From: Burkholderiaceae bacterium
GTDB taxonomy: Bacteria > Pseudomonadota > Gammaproteobacteria > Burkholderiales > Burkholderiaceae_B
Reading direction: 5' to 3'
Assembly: GCA_004322135.1 (NCBI GenBank)
Contig: SCSG01000021.1
Location: 1-35,101, forward strand
DNA: 35,101 bases
This document shows positions 24,938 to 34,990 of the stretch, piece by piece. A program made the position numbers and the translations under genes. A model generated the notes under the pieces. That model did no database searches, was not told the DNA's origin, and saw nothing but the letters and a program-made list of their open reading frames with translations. Positions within the stretch are counted from its first letter, which is position 1; every line of letters begins with the position of its first letter.

Positions 24938-24977
24938 ATACAGTTCGTTAAGCTGGCATCAATACCTGGAGCAACAA

Positions 24978-26054
24978 GTGTCACACAATACCGATGATGT
25001 ACGGATCCGAGAAATCAAGGAACTGAGTCCGCCCGCGCATGTGATGCGCGAGTTCGCGAGCCCCCCTGAGGTATCGGCCACGGTTTTTGGGGCCCGCAGG
25101 GCGGTGCACAATATACTGCACGGGGGCGACGACCGGCTGGTGGTGGTAATCGGGCCCTGCTCCATTCACAACGTCGGCGGCGCTCTCGATTATGCGCGTC
25201 GCCTCGAGCAGCAGCGCGAACTGCACAAAGACGAGCTTGAAATCATCATGCGGGTGTATTTCGAGAAGCCGCGCACGACGGTGGGCTGGAAAGGGCTGAT
25301 CAATGACCCGGGGTTGGATGGCAGTTTCAACATCAATCTTGGGCTGCGGACGGCGCGTAAACTCCTCATAGAAATCAATCAGCTTGGCCTGCCCGCCAGC
25401 TGCGAATTCCTCGATATGATCACGCCGCAATATATTGCAGATCTCGTGTCCTGGGGTGCTATTGGCGCACGCACTACTGAAAGCCAGGTGCACCGCGAAC
25501 TGGCCTCGGGGCTGTCCTGTCCGGTCGGGTTCAAAAACGGCACGGGCGGTAACGTCAAGATTGCCGTCGATGCCATCAAGGCTGCTTCGCAGTCACATCA
25601 CTTTTTGTCGGTAACCAAGGGCGGGCGCTCGGCCATCGTGGCAACGGCGGGAAATGATGATTGCCATGTGATCCTGCGCGGCGGTAAAGTACCCAACTAT
25701 GACGCTGAAAACGTAGAGTTGGCGTGTCAGGCGCTGGTCAAGGCAGGATTACCTCCACGCGTCATGATCGATGCCAGTCACGCGAACAGCAACAAGGATT
25801 ATCGCAATCAGCCGCGAGTTCTGGATGAAATCGCGACTCAGATCGAAGGTGGTGATGCGCGAATTTGTGGTGTCATGGTTGAAAGTCATCTGGTTGGCGG
25901 CCGTCAGGATCTCGTCGCCGGTCAGCCGCTGGTGTACGGACAAAGCATCACCGACGGATGCATCGACTGGGACACTTCCTTACAGGTGCTTAAGCGCCTG
26001 TCGCTGGCGGTCAAGAATCGCCGTGAGGTTGCCGCACATTCGGTTGCTGCCTGA
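24978..26054 (+). CDS. aroG: 3-deoxy-7-phosphoheptulonate (DAHP) synthase, class I
   Basis: The 358-residue enzyme condenses phosphoenolpyruvate and erythrose 4-phosphate, the entry step of the shikimate pathway to Phe, Tyr and Trp. Class I (AroG/F/H type) features are VVVIGPCSIHN (about residues 55-65), MRVYFEKPRTTVGWKGLINDP, the metal and substrate-binding GARTTESQVHRELASGLSCPVGFKNGT, DASHANSNKDYRNQP and ICGVMVESHLVGGRQ. The GTG start has GGAG six bases upstream. Feedback specificity (Phe or Tyr) cannot be read with certainty, but the leader peptide upstream would sense both. No terminator is seen in the 66 bases to the next gene, so the oxidase genes may be read from the same transcript. 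Confidence 0.95.
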   Translation: MSHNTDDVRIREIKELSPPAHVMREFASPPEVSATVFGARRAVHNILHGGDDRLVVVIGPCSIHNVGGALDYARRLEQQRELHKDELEIIMRVYFEKPRTTVGWKGLINDPGLDGSFNINLGLRTARKLLIEINQLGLPASCEFLDMITPQYIADLVSWGAIGARTTESQVHRELASGLSCPVGFKNGTGGNVKIAVDAIKAASQSHHFLSVTKGGRSAIVATAGNDDCHVILRGGKVPNYDAENVELACQALVKAGLPPRVMIDASHANSNKDYRNQPRVLDEIATQIEGGDARICGVMVESHLVGGRQDLVAGQPLVYGQSITDGCIDWDTSLQVLKRLSLAVKNRREVAAHSVAA

Positions 26055-26120
26055 TACTTACGCCTGCGGGCTGCCACGCCCGGAGTGTCATGAAGCTTAT
26101 CGTTGAATGGAGCAAACCAA

Positions 26121-27533
26121 TTGAATGCTATAGCGCAGTTCCAGGCCCGACGCCGAGATATTCCAGCGGGCTTTCTTGACGCGCTCAAAGCGCAATTTGG
26201 CGAACGCTTCTCTGTCGCGAACAGCGTGCGCGAGCATCACGGCAGTGATGAATCACCGTACGAGCCTGTACTGCCCGATGGCGTCGTATTCGCACAGAGT
26301 ACCGAAGATGTCGCCTGGGTCGCGCGGCATTGTCATCAGCACGGGGTGCCGCTTATTGCGTACGGCACGGGCTCCTCGCTGGAAGGGCATATATTGGCTG
26401 TGCAGGGTGGAATAACCCTTGACCTGTCTGGCCTGAACAAGGTCGTTGCGGTCAACGCCGAAGACTTGACGGTGACCGTGCAGGCGGGGGTTACGCGCAA
26501 GCAGCTTAATACCGAAATTCGTGATACGGGCCTTTTCTTTCCCATCGACCCCGGAGCCGACGCCAGCCTTGGCGGCATGGCGGCGACGCGCGCCTCCGGC
26601 ACCAATGCCGTGCGCTACGGCACCATGCGCGAAAACGTCATGAATCTGAAAGTCGTTATGGCGGACGGACGCGTTGTGCAAACGGCAAACCGGGCGCGAA
26701 AGTCGTCGGCGGGCTATGACCTGACGCGCCTGTTTGTCGGCAGTGAAGGAACGCTGGGCATCATTACCGAAGTAACCGTGCGACTGTACCCGCAGCCCGA
26801 GGCCATTTCAGCGGCCGTTTGTAATTTCCCAACGCTACGTGCCGCAGTGCAAAGTGTCATCGAAATCATACAGATGGGCGTGCCTGTGGCGCGAGTCGAA
26901 TTCCTGGATCTGGCAGCCGTCAAGGCCATCAATGCGTACAGCAAGCTTACGCTGCACGAATCCCCACTGCTGCTGTTCGAATTTCATGGCAGCCCCGCCG
27001 GGGTTCGCGAGCAGGCGCAAACCGTACAGGAAATTACGTCCGGTAATGGCGGCACGGCATTTGAATGGGCCGAGCACCCCGAAGACAGGTCGCGCCTGTG
27101 GGCGGCCAGGCACAACGCCTATTTTGCCGGCTTGCATTTACGCCCTGGAGCGCGTTCCACCACGACTGATGTGTGTGTGCCCATTTCACGCCTCGCCGAC
27201 TGTGTCCTGGAAACAGCGGCAGATCTTGAAAAGGCCAGCTTTCCCTACACCATGCTCGGCCATGTGGGTGACGGCAATTTCCATGTTCAGATGATGCTTG
27301 ATTCGGGTAACCCGGCCGAGTGGGAAGAATCCGAACGTATCAATCACCGTCTTGTGGCACGCGCCATAGCCATGGACGGCACGTGCACGGGCGAACACGG
27401 AGTCGGATTGCACAAAATGGAGTTCATGCTGGCAGAACACGGACAGGATGCACTCGACCTGATGTCGGCGCTCAAGCACGCATTGGATCCGGACAATATC
27501 CTCAATCCGGGCAAGATGATCCCTTCGGCCTGA
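26121..27533 (+). CDS. FAD-binding oxidase, D-lactate dehydrogenase (cytochrome)-like
   Basis: The 470-residue flavoprotein belongs to the FAD_binding_4 / FAD-oxidase_C family that includes mitochondrial LDHD and bacterial D-2-hydroxyacid dehydrogenases. The PCMH-type FAD domain shows VPLIAYGTGSSLEGH, FPIDPGADASLGGMAATRASGTNAVRYG and SSAGYDLTRLFVGSEGTLGIITEVTVRL. The C-terminal metal-site histidines are in GHVGDGNFHV and GEHGVGLHK. The TTG at 26121 is preferred, with GGAG eight bases upstream; another TTG at 26103 would add six residues. It is followed after 12 bases by glcD, a distant paralogue, so the cluster has two oxidases of the same fold. The precise 2-hydroxyacid oxidised is not evident. 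Confidence 0.88.
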   Translation: MNAIAQFQARRRDIPAGFLDALKAQFGERFSVANSVREHHGSDESPYEPVLPDGVVFAQSTEDVAWVARHCHQHGVPLIAYGTGSSLEGHILAVQGGITLDLSGLNKVVAVNAEDLTVTVQAGVTRKQLNTEIRDTGLFFPIDPGADASLGGMAATRASGTNAVRYGTMRENVMNLKVVMADGRVVQTANRARKSSAGYDLTRLFVGSEGTLGIITEVTVRLYPQPEAISAAVCNFPTLRAAVQSVIEIIQMGVPVARVEFLDLAAVKAINAYSKLTLHESPLLLFEFHGSPAGVREQAQTVQEITSGNGGTAFEWAEHPEDRSRLWAARHNAYFAGLHLRPGARSTTTDVCVPISRLADCVLETAADLEKASFPYTMLGHVGDGNFHVQMMLDSGNPAEWEESERINHRLVARAIAMDGTCTGEHGVGLHKMEFMLAEHGQDALDLMSALKHALDPDNILNPGKMIPSA

Positions 27534-27545
27534 CGGGCCAGTTCA

Positions 27546-29036
27546 ATGAGGCATAGTGGGAGCGCCCCTTCCGTAGAGCCTGCAGGCATTGCCGATCTGG
27601 CAGTGGCGCTGCGTGGTCAGGTTCCGCGCCACTGCATTCTGACCAGGACCGAGGACACGCGGCCGTACGAATGTGACGGACTGTCGCTGTATCGCACGTT
27701 GCCTCCCATGGTCGTCCTGCCTGAAAACGAAGAGCAGGTCGTTGCCGTACTTAAGGCCTGTGCGGCGTTGAATGTACCGGTTGTTACCCGTGGCGCCGGC
27801 ACAGGCCTGTCGGGTGGTGCAATGCCGCATGCCGGTGGCGTGCTGCTTGGGCTGGCCAAGCTCAATCGCATAAAAAGCATTGACCCGGCCAGTGCCACGG
27901 CAGTGGTGGAGCCCGGAGTGCGAAATCTGGCCATATCCGAGGCGGCAGCGCCGTTCGGGCTGTACTATGCCCCCGACCCATCCAGTCAGATTGCCTGTTC
28001 CATCGGCGGCAACATTGCCGAGAATTCCGGTGGCGTACATTGCCTGAAATACGGCCTTACCGTCCACAACATACTTAGCGCGCGGGTCGTGACCATCGAC
28101 GGCGAAATCATTGAACTGGGCAGTAAGGCGCCTGATAGCCCGGGACTTGACCTGTTGTCGGTCTTTATCGGCTCCGAGGGTATGCTGGGGGTGGTAACCG
28201 AAGCGACGGTGAAGCTGGTACCCAAACCGGCAACGGCGTGCGTGGTGATGGCGAGCTTTGACTCTGCTTCTGCCGCAGGCGAGGCCGTGGCAAGCGTCAT
28301 CGCTGCCGGCATAATTCCTGGGGGCCTTGAAATGATGGATCAGCGCGCCGTGCGCATGGTCGAGCCTTTTGTACACGCGGGCTACGACCTTGAGGCGCAG
28401 GCCATTCTGTTGTGCGAGTCCGACGGCACACTTGCAGAGGTCGAGCACGAGGTCGCTCAGATGCGGGATGTATTCCACCGGGCGGGGGCGACGCGCCTTC
28501 AGGTTTCCACGTCCGAGCAGGAACGGCTGATGTTCTGGGCCGGGCGCAAAAACGCGTTCCCGGCAGCAGGCCGCATTTCGCCCGACTACTACTGCATGGA
28601 TGGCACCATTCCGCGCCGCCACCTCGGGCGGGTCCTGGAGGCCATCACTCGGATGGAAGTCGAATACGGCTTGCGCTGCGCCAACGTTTTCCACGCTGGC
28701 GATGGCAATCTGCATCCCCTCATCTTGTTCGACTCGAATCGGCCGGGCGAGGTCGAACGGGCTGAACGCTTTGGTGCCGCCATTCTTGAACTATGTGTCG
28801 AGGTGGGTGGCACGATTACCGGTGAGCACGGGGTAGGCATCGAAAAGATCAATCAGATGTGTGTGCAGTTCTCACGCGAAGAGATGGATGTGTTTTCGCG
28901 CCTGAAAAGGGCGTTTGACCGCCCAGGCTTGCTTAATCCAGAAAAACTTATCCCGACACTGGCGCGCTGCGCTGAATACGGAAAAATGCGGGTACACAAC
29001 GCTGAGATCCGCTTTCCGGATCTTCCGCGTTTCTGA
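27546..29036 (+). CDS. glcD: Glycolate oxidase subunit GlcD
   Basis: The 496-residue FAD-linked catalytic subunit of glycolate oxidase converts glycolate to glyoxylate, passing electrons to the respiratory chain. It shows VPVVTRGAGTGLSGGAMPHAGGVLLGLAKLNRI, APDPSSQIACSIGGNIAENSGGVHCLKYG and LLSVFIGSEGMLGVVTEATVKLVP in the FAD domain, and FHAGDGNLHPLILFD and TITGEHGVGIEK in the catalytic domain. Length matches E. coli GlcD (499). The neighbouring glcE and glcF complete the three-subunit complex. No glcC regulator, glcB malate synthase or glycolate permease is present in this window. Confidence 0.95.
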   Translation: MRHSGSAPSVEPAGIADLAVALRGQVPRHCILTRTEDTRPYECDGLSLYRTLPPMVVLPENEEQVVAVLKACAALNVPVVTRGAGTGLSGGAMPHAGGVLLGLAKLNRIKSIDPASATAVVEPGVRNLAISEAAAPFGLYYAPDPSSQIACSIGGNIAENSGGVHCLKYGLTVHNILSARVVTIDGEIIELGSKAPDSPGLDLLSVFIGSEGMLGVVTEATVKLVPKPATACVVMASFDSASAAGEAVASVIAAGIIPGGLEMMDQRAVRMVEPFVHAGYDLEAQAILLCESDGTLAEVEHEVAQMRDVFHRAGATRLQVSTSEQERLMFWAGRKNAFPAAGRISPDYYCMDGTIPRRHLGRVLEAITRMEVEYGLRCANVFHAGDGNLHPLILFDSNRPGEVERAERFGAAILELCVEVGGTITGEHGVGIEKINQMCVQFSREEMDVFSRLKRAFDRPGLLNPEKLIPTLARCAEYGKMRVHNAEIRFPDLPRF

Positions 29037-29044
29037 CGGTGGCT

Positions 29045-30145
29045 ATGGAATCCCTTTTGGCACAGCTGTGCGAGCAGGTCAAAGAGGCCGACGCGACCGG
29101 CCGTTCGGTTATTGTTTGTGGCGGGCGGACCAAGAATTTTTATGGTGCAACGCGCCTGCATGACGAGCCTGGTGATTACATGGTGCTGGATATGTCGGGC
29201 TACGCCGGTATCGTCAATTACGAACCGTCCGAACTTGTCATTACGGCCAGGGCGGGCACACTGCTTTCCGATATTGAAAAGGCTCTGGACGAGCGCGGGC
29301 AGATGCTGGCGTTCGAGCCTCCCAGGCTGGGGCCTGGTTCCACACTAGGCGGGTGCATTGCGGCTGGCTTGTCGGGGCCGCGTCGCATGGCTGCGGGTTC
29401 GGTGCGGGATTTTGTTCTGGGAAGTCGGCTGCTGGATTCTTCCGGAAAGGTACTGCGTTTTGGTGGCGAGGTCATGAAGAACGTTGCTGGTTATGATGTG
29501 TCTCGACTGCTGGCCGGATCCATGGGGATATTTGGCGTCATGACCGAAATTTCCCTCAAGGTTTCGCCGCAGCCACTAAGTGAAGCTACCGTCGAGTTCG
29601 CGATGAGTCAGAAGCGGGCCCTGGAGCGTTTCAATCTATGGCGTTGTCAGCCGCTACCCATTTCGGCGACAGCATGGGTGGCGCGCGACGGTGGCGTTGA
29701 TGGCCGCCTGTCAGTCAGGTTTTCAGGCAACCCTGCAGCGGTTTCACAAGCCATACAGCGACTGGGGGGGGAGGTTGCCGATGACGCGAAAGCGCAGGAG
29801 TTTTGGTCGAGCCTGCGTGACCAGACCCATTCATTTTTTACGGCCAGGCCGCTGTGGCGTGTGGCCGTGCCGCCGACCGTGGCAGCCTTGGAGCAAGGGT
29901 CTACACTTATCGAGTGGGGCGGAGGCCAGCGCTGGGTGACGGGTGTTGAATCCGCCCGCGAGCTGCGCAGCACCGTGACGCGTGCTGGTGGCCATGCTGC
30001 GTTGTTTCGTTATGACTCCGCCCCTGAAGGGGTCCCGGTTTTCCAGCCTTTGCCTGTGGCGTTGCACGCGTTGTCACGCCGTCTCAAGCTGCAGCTGGAT
30101 CCGGCGGGGCTCTTCAATCCGAAACGGTTGTTTCCCGATTTTTGA
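29045..30145 (+). CDS. glcE: Glycolate oxidase subunit GlcE (FAD-binding)
   Basis: The 366-residue protein has one FAD-binding PCMH domain: VIVCGGRTKNFYG, YEPSELVITARAGTLLSDIE, FEPPRLGPGSTLGGCIAAGLSGPRRM and VMKNVAGYDVSRLLAGSMGIFGVMTEISLKV. It is shorter than GlcD and lacks the second metal-site domain, as in E. coli GlcE (350 residues). A GTG at 29039 is an alternative start two codons upstream; ATG at 29045 is chosen for the preceding GGTGG. glcD ends a few bases before and glcF starts 9 bases after. Confidence 0.93.
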   Translation: MESLLAQLCEQVKEADATGRSVIVCGGRTKNFYGATRLHDEPGDYMVLDMSGYAGIVNYEPSELVITARAGTLLSDIEKALDERGQMLAFEPPRLGPGSTLGGCIAAGLSGPRRMAAGSVRDFVLGSRLLDSSGKVLRFGGEVMKNVAGYDVSRLLAGSMGIFGVMTEISLKVSPQPLSEATVEFAMSQKRALERFNLWRCQPLPISATAWVARDGGVDGRLSVRFSGNPAAVSQAIQRLGGEVADDAKAQEFWSSLRDQTHSFFTARPLWRVAVPPTVAALEQGSTLIEWGGGQRWVTGVESARELRSTVTRAGGHAALFRYDSAPEGVPVFQPLPVALHALSRRLKLQLDPAGLFNPKRLFPDF

Positions 30146-30154
30146 GGGTATATC

Positions 30155-31393
30155 GTGCAAACCAATCTGGCGTCGTGGGCGCGCAATTCCGAGGTCGGAC
30201 AAGAGGCTGATGAAATTCTTCGGCGTTGTGTTCATTGCGGATTTTGCCTGGCAACCTGCCCGACGTACCAGATTCTGGGCGACGAGCTCGACAGTCCGCG
30301 CGGGCGCATATATTTGATCAAGCAGGTGTTCGAGGGGGCTGTACCCACGGCTTCCACGCAGGAGCATCTGGACCGCTGCCTTACTTGCCGAAATTGTGAA
30401 ACCACGTGTCCATCGGGTGTCGATTATGGCGCCCTGATCGATATTGGGCGTGATGTCGTGCAGCAACAGGTTCGCCGACCTTTAGGTCAAAGGATAAAGC
30501 GGTATATCCTGCGCCGCCTTTTGAATTCCATCTGGTTTTCATTTGCCTACAAGCTGGGACGCCTGTCGCGGCCAGTGTTGCCGCGCGCACTCAAGAATAA
30601 AATCGTGGCGGCGCGGCCCGTGGGCTCCACGCCGGACCCGACGCGTCATGCGCGTAAGGTGCTGCTTATGACCGGTTGTGTGCAGCCGACCATGATGCCG
30701 ACTGTCGATGCCGCAACAATCCGTGTGTTTGACGCGCTGGGCTTTTCCACGATAGCGGCGCGGGGCGCAGGGTGTTGTGGCGCCATCAACTTTCATCTTG
30801 ATGCCCAGAAGGATGCATTGGTTCAAATGCGGGCCAATATCGACGCCTGGCTGCCTTTGCTCGATAGCGGCGAGGTCGAGGCGGTTGTGGTCAACGCCTC
30901 GGGGTGCGGCGCCATGCTCAAGGATTACCCCCGTCATTTGCAGCACGATCCGGAATATGTGGCCAAGGCATTCCGCCTTGCAAGCAAGGTGCGTGATGTG
31001 GCCGAGATCGTTGCGCCGCAGGCCGCCCAGCTCAAGGCCCGGCTGTCTGGGTTGCCGGAATCGGTGGCGTTCCACCCTCCGTGTACGTTGCAACACTGGC
31101 AGGGGTTGAGTTCACTTACAGAAAAGATGCTTCGCGACCTTGGATTTCGGCTGTTGCCGTTTTCCGATGCGCATTTGTGTTGTGGCTCGGCCGGCACGTA
31201 TTCCCTCACTCAGCCCGATCTGTCCTTGTCGCTGCGTGACCGCAAGGTGCAATCCATTCAGGCGGTTGGAGCCGGTGGTGTTGTCTCGTCCAATGTTGGT
31301 TGCATTGCCCATTTGCAAAGCGGCACCCGGCTTCCCGTCAGGCACTGGATCGAGGTTGTTGACGAGGCTTTGGATACGCAAACCGGTGTTTGA
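30155..31393 (+). CDS. glcF: Glycolate oxidase iron-sulfur subunit GlcF
   Basis: The 412-residue subunit carries two [4Fe-4S] cluster motifs, CVHCGFCLATCP (about residues 25-36) and CLTCRNCETTCP (about 75-86). It also has two cysteine-rich CCG domains typical of electron-transferring subunits: GAGCCGAINFH and LCCGSAGTYS. It passes electrons from GlcD/GlcE to the quinone pool at the membrane. The GTG start has GAGGG about six bases upstream. It ends the oxidase cluster; mnmA starts 93 bases later. Confidence 0.95.
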   Translation: MQTNLASWARNSEVGQEADEILRRCVHCGFCLATCPTYQILGDELDSPRGRIYLIKQVFEGAVPTASTQEHLDRCLTCRNCETTCPSGVDYGALIDIGRDVVQQQVRRPLGQRIKRYILRRLLNSIWFSFAYKLGRLSRPVLPRALKNKIVAARPVGSTPDPTRHARKVLLMTGCVQPTMMPTVDAATIRVFDALGFSTIAARGAGCCGAINFHLDAQKDALVQMRANIDAWLPLLDSGEVEAVVVNASGCGAMLKDYPRHLQHDPEYVAKAFRLASKVRDVAEIVAPQAAQLKARLSGLPESVAFHPPCTLQHWQGLSSLTEKMLRDLGFRLLPFSDAHLCCGSAGTYSLTQPDLSLSLRDRKVQSIQAVGAGGVVSSNVGCIAHLQSGTRLPVRHWIEVVDEALDTQTGV

Positions 31394-31486
31394 CACTGGC
31401 ATATGAGGACCATTCGCCGTGGCCTGCCGTTTGTCGTCCGAATCTGGCCGGCTTCGGGCCTTTTCCGTATCCGATAAAATATCGCC

Positions 31487-32608
31487 ATGACCATACCATC
31501 CGTATCAAAGGGACGCGTCGTTGTCGGCATGTCCGGAGGCGTTGACTCGTCCGTGACAGCCTGGCTTTTGAAGGAGCAAGGCTACCAGGTAATTGGGCTG
31601 TTCATGAAAAACTGGGAAGATGACGACGATTCGGAATATTGTTCAGCGCGGCAAGACTGGATCGACGCTGCCAGTGTGGCCGACCTTGTGGGCATTGAAA
31701 TTGAAGCGGTAAATTTTGCTGCGGAATACAAAGACCGCGTTTTCGCCGATTTTCTGCGTGAATATTCTGCTGGCCGTACCCCCAATCCCGATGTGCTCTG
31801 CAACGCGGAGATCAAGTTCAAGGCGTTTCTCGATCACGCGATGTCGCTGGGCGCCGAGTATATTGCTACTGGGCATTATGCGCGCGTGCGTGAAGTTTCT
31901 GCGACGGCCCACGCCGGTGTGCGATATGAGTTGCTCAAGGCGCTGGACGGTACCAAGGATCAAAGCTATTTCCTGCACAGGCTTACTCAGGCCCAGTTGT
32001 CACGTACTCTGTTTCCGCTGGGCGAGATTCCAAAGACGAAGGTGCGGCAGATTGCGGCGCAGCTGAAGTTGCCCAATGCGGCCAAGAAAGACTCGACAGG
32101 CATCTGCTTTATTGGCGAGCGTCCGTTTCGCGAGTTCCTGAACCGTTACCTGCCTGCCCGGCCCGGGCCGATCAAGACACCGGAAGGTGCCCTGATTGGT
32201 GAACATCAGGGGTTGTCGTTCTACACATTGGGGCAGCGCAAGGGGCTGGGAGTAGGGGGCGTCAAGGGCCGGCAGCGCGCGGATGGCACGGCCGATGCGT
32301 GGTATACGGCACGCAAGGATCTTGCGGACAATACGCTCTATGTCGTCCAGGGGCACGACCATCCGTGGCTGCTTGCGAATCGGCTGGATGCCCAGGACGC
32401 CAGCTGGATAGCTGGGTACGCACCGACGGCCGGAAAGTATTCCGCAAAAGCCCGCTATCGTCAGGCCGACGCCGCGTGCCGATTGCTGCCTTCTGGGGAG
32501 GGTACCTTCAGTCTGGACTTCGAGCACCCGCAGTGGGCCGTCACGCCGGGGCAATCGGCTGTTTTGTATGACGGTGATGTGTGTCTGGGTGGGGGAATTA
32601 TTGCCTGA
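31487..32608 (+). CDS. mnmA: tRNA-specific 2-thiouridylase MnmA
   Basis: The 373-residue enzyme adds sulfur to U34 of tRNA-Lys, tRNA-Glu and tRNA-Gln, using ATP and sulfur relayed by the Tus proteins. The PP-loop is GMSGGVDSS (residues 14-22). The catalytic cysteines are C105 in [12 protein letters not shown] and C207 in [11 protein letters not shown], spaced as in E. coli (102 and 199). The insertion motif [17 protein letters not shown] and the C-terminal domain are complete. A tRNA-Lys gene lies 2.2 kb downstream, but its CTT anticodon is not the MnmA substrate type. The gene converges on the GST-family gene with an 8-base gap. Confidence 0.96.
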   Translation: MTIPSVSKGRVVVGMSGGVDSSVTAWLLKEQGYQVIGLFMKNWEDDDDSEYCSARQDWIDAASVADLVGIEIEAVNFAAEYKDRVFADFLREYSAGRTPNPDVLCNAEIKFKAFLDHAMSLGAEYIATGHYARVREVSATAHAGVRYELLKALDGTKDQSYFLHRLTQAQLSRTLFPLGEIPKTKVRQIAAQLKLPNAAKKDSTGICFIGERPFREFLNRYLPARPGPIKTPEGALIGEHQGLSFYTLGQRKGLGVGGVKGRQRADGTADAWYTARKDLADNTLYVVQGHDHPWLLANRLDAQDASWIAGYAPTAGKYSAKARYRQADAACRLLPSGEGTFSLDFEHPQWAVTPGQSAVLYDGDVCLGGGIIA

Positions 32609-32616
32609 GCCGCGCG

Positions 32617-33228
32617 CTATTTGGGTGGCGCAGAACCGACGAACGAGGGGCGCACCCGCAGCTTTTCGTATAGCGCGGCAAGATTGATGTATTTTTTGCG
32701 CCAGTTCAATTCTTCAAAACGCAAATCAAGGTAGCCCAGCGCGCAGCCGACAGCAATATCGGCCAGGCTGAAGTTGATGCCCATGCAGAAAACCAGCGAG
32801 TCGAGTTCGGTGTTCATGAATTCGAGCGTAGTGGTTATTTTGTCTGTCTGGCGCTTGATCCAGTCGTCGCTGCGCAGCTCGGCGGGCCGTCGGGTCTTTT
32901 CAATATTGATGGCTACTGCGGCGTCCAGCACACCGTCGGCCGTGGCCTCCCAGCAGCGTGTCGCCGTGCGGTCGCGGCCTGTCTGCGGGATAAGACGGCC
33001 AACAGGCGAGAGGGTGTCCAGGTATTCAACGATGACGCGTGAGTCGAACAGGCAGCCGTTGTCGTCCATGACAAGACAGGGCACTTTTCCCAGGGGGTTG
33101 TAGGCCTGGATTTTGGTTTTATCGGACCAGACATCTTCAATAATCAGCTCGTATTCGAGTTTTTTTTCGGCCATTACGATACGCACTTTGCGTACATAAG
33201 GGCTAGTCAGCGAACCAATCAGTTTCAT
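32617..33228 (-). CDS. Glutathione S-transferase family protein
   Basis: The 203-residue protein has the N-terminal thioredoxin-like GST domain (MKLIGSLTSPYVRKVRIVMAEKKLEYELI), the cis-proline segment GKVPCLVMDD and the glutathione-binding DSRVIVEYLDTL. An all-helical C-terminal domain follows with FSLADIAVGCALGYLDLRF. The active-site serine lies in the SPY(V)RKV stretch. Substrate cannot be told from sequence. It stands alone, convergent with mnmA and divergent from purB. The 195 bases to purB hold no recognisable gene. Confidence 0.9.
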   Translation of the reverse strand: MKLIGSLTSPYVRKVRIVMAEKKLEYELIIEDVWSDKTKIQAYNPLGKVPCLVMDDNGCLFDSRVIVEYLDTLSPVGRLIPQTGRDRTATRCWEATADGVLDAAVAINIEKTRRPAELRSDDWIKRQTDKITTTLEFMNTELDSLVFCMGINFSLADIAVGCALGYLDLRFEELNWRKKYINLAALYEKLRVRPSFVGSAPPK

Positions 33229-33384
33229 GGCTACCTACGGAAGTTACTGGCGGGAAAAGTATAGCAGGGATGTCCTGCGGTCGTAGTGGCCCGCGTGTTC
33301 TGATGGGGCGATGTTACAAGCGGGGGTACGAATGTGTGGTTTATAGGCACGCGTGGCTGGAGCACGCGGGTGCTTGCGCCGTGA

Positions 33385-34800
<1,416 letters not shown>

Positions 34801-34835
34801 GCGCAGGTTTTCCCTATGCAGCTATAAATGAAAAA

Positions 34836-34844
34836 TGCTAGAAT
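34836..34844 (+). promoter_or_regulatory. Extended -10 promoter box of the tRNA-Lys gene
   Basis: TGCTAGAAT holds an extended -10 element (TG one base before TAGAAT, five of six consensus matches), 18 bases before the mature tRNA. No good -35 box is visible, which suits an extended -10 promoter. A G+C-rich discriminator, usual for stable RNA, is not evident. Confidence 0.5.
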
Positions 34845-34862
34845 AGCCTTCTTTTTAGGCAT

Positions 34863-34938
34863 GGGGCTTTAGCTCAGTTGGTAGAGCAGAAGACTCTTAA
34901 TCTTTTGGTCGTGGGTTCGAGCCCCACAGGCCCCACCA
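34863..34938 (+). tRNA. lysT: tRNA-Lys, anticodon CTT
   Basis: A complete 76-base cloverleaf is seen. The acceptor arms GGGGCTT and AGGCCCC pair over seven bases with one G-U. The D stem is GCTC/GAGC. The anticodon stem GAAGA/TCTTT closes the loop CTCTTAA with anticodon CTT at 34896-34898. The T arm is GTGGG-TTCGAGC-CCCAC. The CCA end (34936-34938) is encoded. Anticodon CTT reads AAG lysine codons. The symbol is generic for tRNA-Lys. A terminator follows after 24 bases. Confidence 0.97.
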
Positions 34939-34962
34939 TGAACCCTAAAGCACCACAAATTT

Positions 34963-34987
34963 AAGCCGCGCATAGCGCGGCTTTTTT
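34963..34987 (+). terminator. Intrinsic terminator after tRNA-Lys
   Basis: AAGCCGCGC (34963-34971) and GCGCGGCTT (34975-34983) form a perfect 9-bp stem with loop ATA, followed by six T (34982-34987). A group II intron begins three bases after the T-run. Confidence 0.92.
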
Positions 34988-34990
34988 GTT

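Noticed and set aside
27543-28715. A 390-codon minus-strand reading frame antisense to glcD
   Set aside because: It lies wholly within glcD, is rich in Arg/His as expected from the reverse of a G+C-rich gene, and shows no family motif. GlcD on the plus strand is certain.
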